Source of the DNA: Kalaharituber pfeilii
Lineage: Eukaryota > Ascomycota > Pezizomycetes > Pezizales > Pezizaceae
NCBI GenBank assembly: GCA_015179045.1
Contig: WHUZ01000062.1
Span: forward strand, 124,001-188,000
DNA: 64,000 nt
Reading direction: 5' to 3'
Below the pieces are notes generated by a model. That model saw nothing but the letters and a program-made list of their open reading frames with translations, did not search any database and was not told where the DNA came from. Positions 12,331 through 24,047 of the stretch are shown here, in pieces; positions within the stretch are counted from its first letter, which is position 1; each line of letters starts with the position of its first letter. A program made the position numbers and the translations under genes.

Positions 12331-12828
12331 CAAAAGCCTGAGAGCAGAAGAACGCAATCGCCTAGGTCTAACATACCGGCCACTCCAAAGACTCAACAAC
12401 CGAGAAAGACTAGCCACCCTAGCGGGAATCCTGGGCAACAAGGGCCTCAAGGAATGGAGGTTCCACATCGACAAAGCCGACTCACCGGAATGCAGATGGT
12501 GCGGAGGAGCGTTGGAAAACCTGACGCACATCTCCAACGACTGCCCACCGTGGCGGAGAAGGATTCAAGGTGGAGCGAAGGGACTTCTACAGCCGGACAA
12601 AGACTTTAACCTGGCGGAGCTACTAGACTGGGCGGAGAAGGCATAAGCGGGGTTTGGGATTTGACAGTTCCATTTTTCTGTTGGGTTTTGGATTTTGACA
12701 GTTGGGATTTGACAGTTCCATTTTCCTTTCACATTTCTCTATTAATCTCTTCAATCTGTATCTAAACATCGCCATAGCCCTTAGGGCGGCATGCGATTAA
12801 TGAAAGAAAAAAAAAAAAAAAAAAAAAA
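12331..12828 (+). mobile_element. 5'-truncated LINE-A (RNase H/zinc-knuckle end)
   Basis: TSD ATTACAGACACTTC at 12317-12330 and 12829-12842. The insert encodes the C-terminus of LINE ORF2: the R-N-R-L-G-L-T-Y-R-P-L linker, then S-P-E-C-R-W-C and H-I-S-N-D-C, a CCHC-like knuckle. It ends with the type-1 tail GCCATAGCCCTTAGGGCGGC and poly-A. Insertion separates the presumed 5' end of the Q-rich gene from its body. Confidence 0.9.
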
Positions 12829-14834
12829 ATTACAGACACTTCACCACCATCATCATCCTTCTCATCACCATTCGCATCATCATCAGGTCAGTTTTGATCT
12901 CGACAACACTCAAATTCGCAGAGACAATGATACAACCCCACCTGAAGCACCAGAGCCACCACAGGGGATCCCGTCTCCAACACCAACATACGTCCAGGTT
13001 GCAAAGGCTCCCAAGGTGGATCTAGAGCTCCAAATTCCGAGACCAATCCCTAGTGTTCCAGCAATCAGACTTGACCCAAGTGCGAGAAAGAGGCTTGATG
13101 ACGATGATGCCTCCACTGTTGCAGATTCTGAGCGGCATGGCCCTATTTCAGACGCCGGTCAGATTGGACAGCCTGGTGCCACACCGTTTTATCTTGGCAA
13201 GAAAAAGGAGAACATCCGACTGATCGATACCAAGGCGCTGTCTTCCGTTATTACGAATTTCATGAAAGGTCCGGATGGTGGGCCGGAGATTCCACAGTTT
13301 TTGCAATTGGCCTATCAAGCGCTGGAGACGGCTACACATTCTCCCTCGCTTGATACTTACCTTGCCGATGCACGAAGGCGACTTGAGGCGAAGACGAATC
13401 AGATCAAGGCAAATTATGAGTCTGAAAAAGCTGCTCGGCAGCAGAAACACGCTGCGCAGATCGGTGTATACTACAATCGCGGCTCGTACGAGGCCGACCT
13501 ACTCGACAAGACGTTCCAGCAGGAGGAAGCGCAGAGGCAGATCGAATTCGAGACTCAACTTTACCAAGTTTTTGAGAATGATTATGTCGAGATTGCATAT
13601 AAGGATGTCAAGGGTCAATTGGAGGTTCTGGGTGGTAGGTGGTACGAGGAGGTCAAGATATGGCTGGTGAACACTGCGGCTGCGGCTGCGGACGCGGCGT
13701 CAAAGTCGCAGCCGAGCGGCACGGCGATGCATTATTATCTCCTGTTGGAGGCGGTAGATTTGCTGAATAAGTTGCATGTGTCGATGGAAGAGCATGAGCA
13801 TGTACTGCAGGGATTGGTGTCGGAGCGGAATCAGCGATATCTACAAGTCTCGGTCTCACCCCTCCTTATGCAAGGAAACCATGCACCTGCGACGGAGGCG
13901 GAACGGAGGTTCCATGTGGATGAGCAGGATAGGGGATTGGCTGCGCCGGTGGAGCAAGTCAAGCGTGCCAATGACCATGCTGATGCGGTTGAACGTGTCA
14001 TCGGGGATTTCATCAAGGGTCTCAAATTCAAGTTCGAGGAAGTCATCCGCGAGGCGTACGAGGTTATTTTCAAGCTCCCGCCGTCGACGTTGCAGAGTCA
14101 GCTGTTTAGGAGGTTTTTTTGACGACATTGGGACCAACAAGATTACGATCACGCAGCATGTGGATACAGAGGGGATTTCGGTGCCGGTCGAGATTATCAA
14201 TGTGATTGGGGACTCGGTGCAGACGTTGTCGGATGTCGTTGGGCTGATCAAGGTGTCGCTGGACCTGCAATCGCAGGCGCAGATTCGCGTGTGTGAAGCG
14301 ACTTGCTCGTTGCAGGTTGTGCAGGAGCATCATCGGAAGAATGGGGTGACGGCTCCGACTGTGACGGCGGCGGCGATCAGTACTGGGTTGGCACAGGTGC
14401 TGCCGGGGGCGCTGAAGAGGCTGACAGAGGACCAGAATGCGGCGCTGGCGGATGCATTGGAGGAGAGTATGGATGTTGTGAGGAGGCTGAATGGGCTGGT
14501 GACGGCGCTGAGGAAGGAGCCGGGGAGCAGTAGCTCGTCGGTGGTGAGTGGGACGGGGTCGAGGCATGGGTCGCAGGGGAATATTAAGGCGGAGAGAGGG
14601 GGAGGGCAGCAGCAGCAGGTGAGGTGGAGTGATACAGTGGAGACTCAGAGTCAACAGATGTGGGTGCCGAGTGGGGCGAATGTGGGGTCGGGGAAGGACA
14701 CGGCGTGGGCGTTTATGGGGCCCTCGGTGGTGCAGATGCCGCCGATGCCGCCGATGCCGCCGATTCCGCAGCAGCAGATGCAGGTTTCGCAGCAACAGCA
14801 GTTGCATCAACAGCAGCAGCAGCAGTTGCATCAA

Positions 14835-14866
<32 letters not shown>

Positions 14867-15912
14867 GCAACAGCAGGCGCCGATTCCACCACCGCATCAG
14901 CAGCCATTGCAGCAGCATCAGATTTACCACCCAATGATACAACAGCAGTCGCCGAGTTTAAGTTTGATTGGGAGTCTGAGAGCTGTATGCTTATGATTTT
15001 GCCCCCATGTACGATTCTTTGGGACTAACATTTTATATAGGCACGGGGTGTGCAGAACACCGCAAGCACCACACATGGTTTATTGATGAGTCCAACAATG
15101 GGGGCTGGTGGTGGTGGGTATCCGACGACGGCGCAGCAGGCGTTTGCACCAATGGGAGGGACACAGGCGGCAGCGGTGGCGGCGGCAGCGGCGGCGCAGG
15201 CGGGGCAGTTGCAGTTGCAGTTGCAGTTGCAGCAGCAGGCACAAGCGCAGGCACAGGCGCGAGCTCCGGAACCTCTCCGGACAGGCAGATTCTGCCTGCC
15301 GCTCCCGGACCTCATCAGACGATAAACTTTACGCCATGACACTGTGACACAGGTACCAACATTGTGGGGTAGGTAGATCAAATGTTGGTACTTGTTACCA
15401 GCATTTAGTGATGCAAAATGGAGGCTGGGCATAGTCCGTGCGAGAGGTCAGTGACCTGGTGTGGCACCAGCGTTTCTCTTGGGTGCCTGGGTCAATAGCA
15501 ATGTAGCCACAGCCTTTCAACCAAGGCATGCTATTACAGCACTAAATGCTGGTAACGAGTAGTACTGTATTACTAGCATGTGGCCACCTCGCGACCGCGA
15601 GGGTGAGTGTAGGTGTAGCGGTAGTGGATAAGGGACCCGTAAAGTCGGCGTCAAGTGACTGTACACTCTTTACCAGTTCCATGACCGTACAATCTCGTTT
15701 CTCTGCATTTATTTATATCGGTATATTCTCATTGTTATTTATAATATCACGTAATCCCACTCCTGTATCCACGGAGCTCTAGTATTAATTTTATATATTT
15801 TGTGGAGTATAATGCTAATAATTGTAGAACCTATGGATAGCGAAACCCTCGTTACAGCCCATAAACTCTACCTAAATTCCGGTTAATATCTACCCACAAT
15901 GATATTGCTCAG

Positions 15913-16116
15913 ATGTCCAGCATATGCCCTTTTAGGTGTATCCAGCTTCCTTATCCGCCCTCTAGACCCACGTATAAATGCTATGCAAGTGAGAATATTA
16001 ACAGGTATAAGGTAATTGAAAGGTTAAAAAAGGATATAACTAATACAGCTGGAATGATGGCAAGAGTATATAAGAAAGTGGAAGAATCGAAGGCTGAGGG
16101 TGATGATGAAGAGTAG
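15913..16116 (+). CDS. 67-aa frame conserved in both Helitrons
   Basis: An ATG-initiated frame MSSICPFRCIQLPYPP ending KAEGDDEE. Helitron B carries a collinear copy (49093-48890, minus) with the same start, stop and length and mostly conserved residues. The sequence ends in a short acidic tail after a K/E-rich helix (V-Y-K-K-V-E-E). It lies antisense to the Helitron orientation. It may be a captured gene fragment. Both copies are also very similar at DNA level, so conservation of the frame alone does not prove coding. Confidence 0.35.
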   Translation: MSSICPFRCIQLPYPPSRPTYKCYASENINRYKVIERLKKDITNTAGMMARVYKKVEESKAEGDDEE

Positions 16117-16249
16117 ACATAGCTATCGCTATCTATAGAGTGCTTGCGATTTAAAAAACAGTAAAGGGTGGGGAATGGAGCCTGAGTCAGTAGGTACTGT
16201 AGTAGCCGATGATTGTAACCTTTGGCAGGTGCACCCCGCCATGCTGTAT

Positions 16250-18200
16250 CAGTCTAGCACATTCTTATTTTGCCCCATCTCACACCATCGAGAGTAATCT
16301 GCCATACCTGTAAAATTGTAAATTGGGCGCATTTTGGCATATCTCGCACCATCAAAGCAGGTCTTGTTGTATCTGTCAAATTAAGCCATACCGCCTCACT
16401 TTGCACCATAGAAAGGGGCCAGCCTTAACTGTGAATTGAGCTTATTTTACCATGTTCCACACTGCCAGGTGGGTCCTGCCGTACCTGTCAAATTTGGCTC
16501 ATTCTGCTGTTCTTACATTGTGGAAAGAGTCTGGTGATACTTGTCAACTTGAGCTCATTCTGCCTCATCTCACGCTATCGAAAGGAAGCTATCATACCCT
16601 GTTAAATTGAGCTCATTCTGCCTCATCTCACATCATCGAGAGAGACTGCCATTCCTATTAAATTCGGCTCATTCTGCTGTATCTCACATTTTTGAGGAGC
16701 TGTCATGCCTGTCAAATTATGCTCGCCCTGCTGTATCTCATGTTAGCAAGAGAGATCTACCAATCCCTGTCAAATTCGGCTTATTCTGCTGCATCTCCCA
16801 GGCTGAAATAGACCTGCCATATCTGTCAAATTCGACTCTCGTTCTGCTGCATCTTGTACTATCGAATAACTATCAGATTGTGCTCATTCTGCTATATCTT
16901 ACAATGCGGAAAGAGTCCTATTATACCTGTTAAATTTGGCTCACTCTGCTACTCTCCTGTGGAAAGGTGCTACTATACCTATCAAATTGAGTTCGTTTTA
17001 CTACATCTCACGCTGGTAAGAGAGGTGTGCCATACTTATGAAATTTGGCTCATTCTTTTGTATCTCGTGCCATAGAAGAGTCTTGCCATACCTATATACT
17101 TGTTAAAGTTAGTTTATTCTACTGTATCTTGTATTGTCAAGGGAGACCTACACACCGGTCCAATTGAGTTCATTTTGCTGCATCTCGTGCTATCAAGAGA
17201 GACCTACTCTTTTTTTTTTTTTTTAATTTCACGTAACTCCGCTTGCAGCTATTCGCCATGGCAGGGCAAGAGAGACCTACTATACCTGTCAAATTCAGCT
17301 CATTCTGCTGCTCTTACGCTATGGAAAGAGTCCTGTAATACTTGTCAACTTGAGCTCATTCGGCCACATCTTGCGCCATTGAGAGAAAGCTGTCATACCT
17401 GTTAAATTGAGCTTATTCTGCCTCATTTTTCCCTGTCAAGGTCATATCTGTCAACTTGACCACATCTTACGCCATTGAGGGAGACTGTTATACCTATTAA
17501 ATTCGGCTCATTCTGCTGCATCTCACACCACTGAGGAGCTATCATACCTGTAAAGTGCCTGTAAAATTCGGCTCATTTTGCTGCATCTTGCGAGGTAATA
17601 TAGACCTACCATACCTATCACATTTGACTCGTTCTGCTGCATGTCGCACTATTGAGGAGCTGCCGTGCCTGTCGAATTGAGGAGCTGTCATGCCTGTCAA
17701 ATTGAGGAGCTGTCGTGCCTATCAAATTGAGGAGCTGTCGTGCCTGTTAAATTGAGGAGCTGTTGTGCCTGTCAAAGTACCTGTCAAATTCGGCTCATTT
17801 TGCTGCATCTCGCGGGGTGAAATGGACCTACCATACCTGTCAAATTTGACTCGTTCTGCTGCACCTCACAACCATTGAGGAGCTGTCGTGCCTGTCAAAG
17901 TGCCTATCAAATTCAGCTCATTTTGCTGTATCTCGCGAGGTGAAATGGACCTACCATACCTGTCAAATTTGACTTGTTCAGCTGCATCTCGTGCCATCCA
18001 ATGCCAGTCAAATTGTACTCTTATACCTGTTAAATTCAGCTCACTCTGTTACTATTGTGCTATGGAAAGCTGCTGCTGTACCTGTCAAATTGAACTCGTT
18101 ATGCTTCATCTCCTGATAGTGAGAGAGATATATCATACCTATAAAATTTGGCTCATTCTTCTGTATCTTATGCCGAGTATGTTGAGGTTCCGGAGAATGT
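16250..18200. repeat. Degenerate ~56-bp satellite in Helitron A
   Basis: Dozens of imperfect units contain the cores CTGTCAAATT, GCTCATTCTGCTGCATCTC and CTGCCATAC. Spacing is about 56 bp with frequent indels. The stretch 17650-17780 is a local array of a shorter unit (AATTGAGGAGCTGTCGTGCC). The same satellite fills part of Helitron B and the free array at 55810-57167. Confidence 0.85.
17209..17267 (-). mobile_element. Ultra-short type-2 retroposed tail
   Basis: A 59-bp insert: poly-T, then the complement of GCCATGGCGAATAGCTGCAA and the downstream GCGGAGTTACGTG. The TSD is AAGAGAGACCTACT (17195-17208 and 17268-17281). It is inserted in the Helitron satellite. Confidence 0.9.
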
Positions 18201-19646
18201 GAACATTTCACATAAAGGGATTGCAGTGATAGATACGGCCAATTGCAACTCCTCATTGTCGTGGTGTCTATTTCCGTGAAGGTTGATTCCATACGAAATG
18301 TGATGGAAACTCTTGATATAGGTATTGTCGGGCGTTTGGCATATTCCACATTAATATGTGCCTTATGACGAAGGTTCAGGGGTATGTTGAGGTTCAGGAG
18401 TATGTGAACATTTCACTCAGTACGTTGATATGGTATTCGCGGTTGTCGCCAAGGTCTTTTTTGACAGGGGTTCGGTGTACGCCAAGAGGGATGTAACTCA
18501 GTACTATATAAGATTTACTGTACCAATACAAGCTTCCATGTCACAAGAAGCTTGGACCATTGTTTGAATTTCAGACCCCAATTCCAATCATTTTAATTCA
18601 TCCTAGATGGCTATTAACTACATCAACCGAACCTACAGTGTCAACGTCTCAAGCTGCCGGATCGTCATCATTGCAAACGGCTGGATTATTGACCCATGGC
18701 CAAACGGCGCCAGCTGGATTATCAACTTCACATATTCTAGTGTTTTTTTTTGGTCGCCGCCATAGGCTTGTAGCTTGTATGCGGGGTTATGTGAACAAAA
18801 TTATTTGAACAGAGCAATATCATGCCAATCTTTCTAGCGAACAAGCAGAGCGCTTTGCTTACTTTCAAGCCTGTAAAGCGGGGCAACTCATCCAGCAGTT
18901 TCAAAATTGTCAGGCTTTGCAGGATATCCTGAAGCTTTTACTACCTACACCTGCACCTCAATTGCACACCATCAAAATGCTCCGCATTGCAAACCAATAA
19001 GCTCTTGTGCATCTGGAGTGGTGTACTCCAAATGTAACATCCTAAGAGCAAGAGACACCGCAAGACGAAGCCTACTAGCAGTGTGACAGGAACTGAAAAG
19101 CTAATTATTTCTAATTAAAAATAAAGAACTGATAAGGGAGTAATATCGCAGAGTGCGGTACTATAGGAAACCCAAGATTTCATTTTTGTTTCTTCATCTG
19201 CTCATTAATTCAGATCTATTTTTCCATTATTTTTCCATTTTCATTTTTTACTTAATTGAGTAGTCATGCATTCAAACTAGTAGATCACAGCATGGGCCGA
19301 TATTTGGTAGCCAGTGGGCCGGTACGCACTTACGTCACTAGTCAAATTAAAACTTGTCTTGCCATATGCCTGTACCAACAATTGATCATACCTACCCCAC
19401 AATGTTGGTACCTGTGTCACAGTGTCATGGCGTAAAGTTTATCGTCTGATGAGGTCCGGGAGCGGCAGGCAGAATCTGCCTGTCCGGAGAGGTTCCGCAC
19501 AAGCTCAGCAGCAGGCGCAACAGCAGGCACAACAGCAGCAGCAAGGAGGAATGGGAGGAGTGGCGGGCTGGTATGCGGCCGCGAGACTTGGGGACGGGGG
19601 AGGAATGGGCGGGATGGGCGGGATGAGTGGAAAGAGGAGGTATTGA

Positions 19647-20473
19647 GGGGGTGTGAGTATGGGAGATGGTGATATTGCAGTAGAGACATGAGTGATGTTT
19701 TGTTTTTGTTTTTGATTCTTTTCTGATGGGTTTCCTTTTTTTTTTTTCCCTTCATGGTGTTTCTTTCAAGTGAAGGGTTTTCCTGGTCTTGGGAGGAAAT
19801 ATTCTACCTGTATGTATGTTTTAGCAGGGACGGGTTTTTCTTCTTACATCATTTATATTTTAAGTTTGTGTTTTGTGAGTTGTGTGTATAACGTACTTAT
19901 TTAGCAGAGGAAAGTTTTTTATTTTTTTGAATGTTTTTATGTTCTGTTAATGGTAGAGGATATCGAAGGGTTAAGTATGCACGGATTGAGTAATTGTGTA
20001 TGTGACAGGTAGAGAATAAAATGGAAGAACCATGTACTTATCTTGCGGACCTATGGAAATGGTTCGCCCCTCCCGCATAGATGAAACATGGTGAATGCTT
20101 GGCAGTGGTCCGGAAGGAGCATTGCCTCTTTCGGAAGTGCCGCGACTAGGGATTTTAGACTTACGACATCGCTCACCATCCAACTTGATACATTTCTTGG
20201 ATAGAGATACCTGCACTCGTACAGTACATATAGGTATTGGTCGTAGTTACATAATCCAAGTTCGCTCACGACGTTTTACTGTATTGGTTGTTCAGCTTGC
20301 TGGTGCCTGCCTGTATTGCATCTCCCAGCCGTTAATTGGTGCGTTGTGGTTTAGTGAGGAGAAAAGCCTGTCTCTCTGTCGTTAGTGTTTTCCGAAGGGT
20401 GTTGAAAGTGTAGAGCTCTCCTCTCATTGCTTGTGAGTTCCATTGCATCCTACCATGGCCGCAGTTGTCGCTC
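19647..20473. other. 3' flank of the Q-rich gene
   Basis: No recognised gene. T-rich sequence near 19690-19960 could be the former 3' untranslated region. Open frames near 20095-20385 have no recognisable motif. Confidence 0.45.
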
Positions 20474-21606
20474 AGCCCGTCACAAAAGTCTTGGTGAAAC
20501 AGGTCTGAGCGCCCGCTTCAAATACCACAAGAGGCTGCAAAAATGCAAATATCTCAACCCGATTGACATGAAATGAAAATTGGTGATAGTATACATGATG
20601 GAGAAAATTTCTATGATACAGGAAAAAAAAAATTCTAGTACATGTGGTTGAGGTTCAGTACCTAGTGTACCATCCCTTTTGCATCATTACAGCAGCGACC
20701 CGATCTGGCATACTTTTCTATAGATTCTCAAAGAGCGATGCAGGTGTAAATTAACAGCAATTTTGTGCTGCTTAAAGAAAGCCTGAATGATCTTTGCTTT
20801 ATGGATCGGTGCATATTGTCTTGCTGAAATCTAGCATCTCCAGTAGTCTTGTTATGTTACAATGTTCTACAACAGGTTAAGACTAGGAACTTGAGAAGGC
20901 GCTGGTATATGACTGCATTTAACAGATCGTACAACTAAGGGTACAAATGTATTGCTATAAAAACAACCCCAGACTATCAAAGAAACTCCCCTGCCCTTTT
21001 TTTTCTTGGTCGGAATTCCACTTTTCATGAGGAAATCGGAAGGACCCACATTTGCTGAGATTCTTCTGATTTCTCCACACTGTATATTTATTACTCCAAA
21101 TTGTTGATTTGGAAGTCTTCTACTGTTCCAATCCTTGCGTTCTAGTGCCCATTGGAGTCTTGCCGCAGCTCGTTAATTTTGGTGGTTTCTTGGCCAACCA
21201 CTTGTGCAAGCCGAATTCATCTAGGTAGCGACTAATGGTCCCATGAGAGCAGCATACTTCTTGAACTTCCTTGCGTGGAGCTGCTTTATGTGTTTCTAAC
21301 ATGTCGCCAAATATGCCACCGCTCTCTTAGGGGGTCTGCCGCTTCGAGAGAGGTTTTCATCGGTTTGCCGAATTTCACGTCGCAACAATGAAATTTTTGA
21401 TAGTTGACTAAGGACGTCCGCTAATTAAACTCATTATGAAAATCTAAATAGAGAAGGGTAATTATTATATCCGTTTCTTTGTTGGTCATCTCGTTTTGGG
21501 TGACATGGTGGTTGCTACAGTACAAAATACTGTAACAACCGCATTGTTGTTTTTCATCATGTGCGCTCGGGAACTTTTCACCAAGAACTTTTAACCAGTG
21601 ACTGGC
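20474..21606 (-). mobile_element. Degenerate Tc1/mariner transposon
   Basis: Minus-strand fragments read like a Tc1 transposase. At about 21302-21120 a helix-turn-helix-like segment contains H-G-T-I-S-R-Y-L-D-E-F-G-L-H-K-W, followed by A-K-K-P-P-K-L. Near 21010-20920, K-G-R-G-V-S-L-I-V-W-G-C-F matches the usual catalytic-core context. Several stops and shifts break it. Imperfect inverted ends share GTCAC, AAAGTTCTTGGTGAA and GAGCGC (20479-20512 and 21562-21605). The TA duplication is not clear. Confidence 0.7.
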
Positions 21607-21938
21607 ATATACCCTAGCCACTGGTGAACAGAAGATATCCGTTAGGTAACTAGGTAAGTACTGAGCCACCAACTAACTACTCACAACCCCAAGAAACAAA
21701 CTGTAGGGGAGGTGTAGGGGAAGTGCATCATATGGGCTCTGGTTCATGTTGCGTAATGTCCGGAGGTAAAAAGGGCTGGGACATAGGACGGATAGATGAA
21801 ATTTAACAATCAATAAAGACAGAGAAAATCCGGGCCTATGTACAAAAACGGACTTAAATAAATTATGCTGTATCATAGCGTACGAAATCCCAAACTCAAA
21901 CTACAAACCCCCCCCCCCGCCCACAACCCACCCACCAC

Positions 21939-21971
<33 letters not shown>

Positions 21972-22316
21972 AAATAAAATAAAATTAAATAAAATAAAAT
22001 AAAATAAAATAAAATAAAATAAAATAAATAAATAAAAATAAGTAAAATAAAATAAAAATAAATCACAGCAACCCACCCCCACAATTTCCCATGATATCCA
22101 GAAACGAAACGCTTGGGAAACTAGTATAAATGCTACGGCTGAAGGCCGAAAATAATAGTCTGGGCACGAGAACATGAATACTCAATATCCTACCAAGGAA
22201 TAGTTTAGAAAAAAAAAAAAGAGAGTTATGCGCGGTGGGGGGTTCAGTTGGGCGGGCGTGTTATGTTGTTGCGAGGAGGAGGAGCTTACTGCTGCTTACA
22301 GAAGAGTACCTAAGTA
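21606..22316. other. Low-complexity stretch, no gene
   Basis: It contains a C-run, a run of about 29 A, then (TAAAA)n and related units at about 21909-22065, and a second A-run at 22209. The A-rich block could be an old retroposon tail, but no TSD was found. Confidence 0.5.
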
Positions 22317-22595
22317 CAGTGCCTAGCAGAAAGTCTTCCTAGTATGGTTTCACTATGCAGCATAGGGGAAGCACGAGGTTCACTGTACTAGTACCAAGTA
22401 TCGTTCGGAGTTGAGAGACATACAGCCGAGCGCACCCTCGTTGTAAAAACATAACAACCGAACCAAAAATGCCTCAATTTTAAATTCTGAAAAACGATTC
22501 AGATTCTCCAATGTCTATCCAGGCGGTCTACCTATTTTTCTGTAATTTTGTTGCTACCTTATTAATTTTTTTTTGTGATTTTTTTTTTCAAGATC

Positions 22596-22667
22596 AGTAA
22601 AATATGTATTCGGACACGGGTACCAATGCAAATTATGCGCTACCTATGTCCGAATACATATTTTACT
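22596..22667. repeat. 72-bp near-perfect palindrome
   Basis: 21-bp arms AGTAAAATATGTATTCGGAC plus A flank a 30-base loop that resembles the GCATATTATGCGCTA segment of TIR family II. It could be a miniature derivative of that family. It should form a strong hairpin. Confidence 0.75.
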
Positions 22668-23564
22668 GGCTACGTAGTAGGGGTTGTCACTGACTTACTG
22701 GGAATGGCTACCAGAAAGTACCACTACTAACTGAGGCGCTTTTAGTGCCTTGGCCCCTTCGTTCATTGGTCTGTTGGCTGGTAGTCTCCAGTACCAACGT
22801 AACGCCTGTTACCAGTCAAATTTGACTGGTAGTGGGCTCTTCTGGTAAGTAGTGCTCAGTTAGTAGCCTACTTTGCTGCATACACCCACATTTTATTTCG
22901 TACCATATGCATCACCCGCGTATTCACATCCCGATCACGTCAACATTGAGATGCATCTACAAACACAAATAATGCATACATATCCTCTTTATGGGTTCAT
23001 CACGCGTTAATTAAGAATCATAAGCATCATGATAGCTTTTACATTGTTTCGCTTCTGAGCTCTTGTTGTATTACAGCTCTTTGACTTAGACGGGGCATAT
23101 TGCAAAGGCGGGACCTCTCCGGGCAGGCCAGTCTGGCCTGCCCCGATGCAGGGGTATCGACAGGGACCGTAGACTAGCCTGCCCGGTTGCAGAGGTATCT
23201 ACTAGCCGAAAAAATAAGTATCCGGACAAGGGATAAATGCATATTATGCGCTATGCAGCATTTGCTCTAAACTAGCATATGTTTTGTATGCTTGACTGTG
23301 GATATCCATGAGACTAGTTCAATTTCGTGATAGATTGTCCAAATTCGCATACCAAATAGCCCAATATTGCTTTTATCAATAAAACAATATCTACAACAAT
23401 GAAGATACCGAAATCAATATGCACTAACATCATTGAGAGTGCAGTTTCAAGAGTTTCACATATGCATCAGCTACAAATCTTGAAGTTGTGATAAAGTGCA
23501 GATGAGAGTACTGCCACTGGAAGGAGGTCACTACTGCTTGCTTTCACTGCTATTGCAGTGCTCT

Positions 23565-23830
23565 TCTGTAGCCTGTTCCAGACGCTTTTCCGGAAGCTTT
23601 TGTGGAGACTGTTCCGGAGGCTGTTTGAGTAGCTGTTAACATGCTACAAGCAGCTGTTCGAGTAGCTGTTTAAGAAGGTGTCGTTCTAGAGGTTGTTCCA
23701 GAGGCTACTTCAAAAGCCGTTTCGGAGGCCGTTTGAGCTCGAACAGCTTCTCGAGCAGTATTTCAATGGCCCCTGGAACAGCCTTTAGAACAGCTCTTGG
23801 AATAGCCTTGGAAAAGCTTCTAGAAAAAGC
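23565..23830. repeat. 12-bp minisatellite (GCTGTTCCAGAG-like)
   Basis: Degenerate units such as GCTGTTCCAGAG and GCTGTTTGAGTA on the left invert near the centre to GAACAGCCTTTAGAA-type units, so the block is itself a large imperfect dyad. The equivalent block in family II copy 2 is at about 44560-44950. Confidence 0.7.
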
Positions 23831-23978
23831 TCTGAAGATCAGTCTTGAAATCTTAGGCCCTATTAGAACAGTAAGTTTTGATCATTATAATGCCTGAACC
23901 TATGCTTATCATGGTTGCCTACAGTGCCATTATTATATTCCTAGTAGAGGGCTTATATCTATTTTCCTTGTTCTGATA

Positions 23979-24047
23979 CTTTTTTTTTTTTTTTTTTTTT
24001 TTTTTTATATCATTACTCGCTTGCCGCCCTAGGGGCTATGGCGAAGT
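23979..24047 (-). mobile_element. Ultra-short type-1 LINE tail
   Basis: A 69-bp insert: poly-T then the complement of CGCCATAGCCCCTAGGGCGG and the following GCAAGCGAGTAATGATAT. The TSD is CTTGTTCTGATA (23967-23978, 24048-24059). It is inserted into TIR family II copy 1. Confidence 0.9.

Larger units (their letters stand above)
15573..18513 (-). mobile_element. Non-autonomous Helitron A
   Basis: On the minus strand it starts TC at 18513 (TCTTATATAGTACTGAGTT) after an A. It ends CTAG (15576-15573) before a T, with hairpin CCTCGCGGTCGCGAGG ten bases upstream of CTAG. The sister element near 60840-60850 has the empty site CAGTAAGTAATAC on the minus strand, which matches insertion between A and T. 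The interior is a 56-bp degenerate satellite plus a 67-codon frame. No Rep/helicase is present. Confidence 0.9.
15267..19497. mobile_element. TIR element family I, copy 1 (Helitron inside)
   Basis: Near-perfect inverted ends of about 100 bp starting CGGAACCTCTCCGGACAGGC flank a body that matches the 1256-bp copies at 41437 and 60501. It is enlarged by Helitron A. The TSD is 9 bp with two differences: CGCGAGCTC (15258-15266) versus CACAAGCTC (19498-19506). Excision would rejoin the Q-rich frame exactly. Long TIRs with a 9-bp TSD suggest a Mutator-like non-autonomous element; no transposase is present. Confidence 0.9.
12191..19646 (+). pseudogene. Large Q-rich coiled-coil protein gene, broken by TEs and a frameshift
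   Basis: The sequence from about 12831 to 14120 is open and runs into a second frame at a seven-T run (14114-14120); six Ts would restore one frame. The frame then continues to 14984, an intron spans 14985-15040 (GTATGC, CTAAC, TATATAG), and the coding sequence resumes until a transposon at 15267. It resumes again at 19498 and ends GGMSGKRRY at a TGA (19646). The protein has an A/E/Q-rich helical middle part, then a long polyglutamine tract (about 14770-14910), Ala/Gln and Gly/Met repeats. I do not recognise the family. The 5' part is uncertain: a candidate ATG at 12191 reaches TAA at 12308, and a LINE sits at 12331-12828. At least one large insertion interrupts coding sequence, so the product is not made as a unit. 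Confidence 0.75.

Noticed and set aside
12791..12830. ATG at 12791 as start of the histidine-rich frame
   Set aside because: It lies in the 3' tail of the inserted LINE; the K-rich start is translated poly-A.
14106..14942. 278-codon antisense frame (Leu/Arg/His-rich)
   Set aside because: It is the shadow of the CAG/CCG-rich polyglutamine coding strand.
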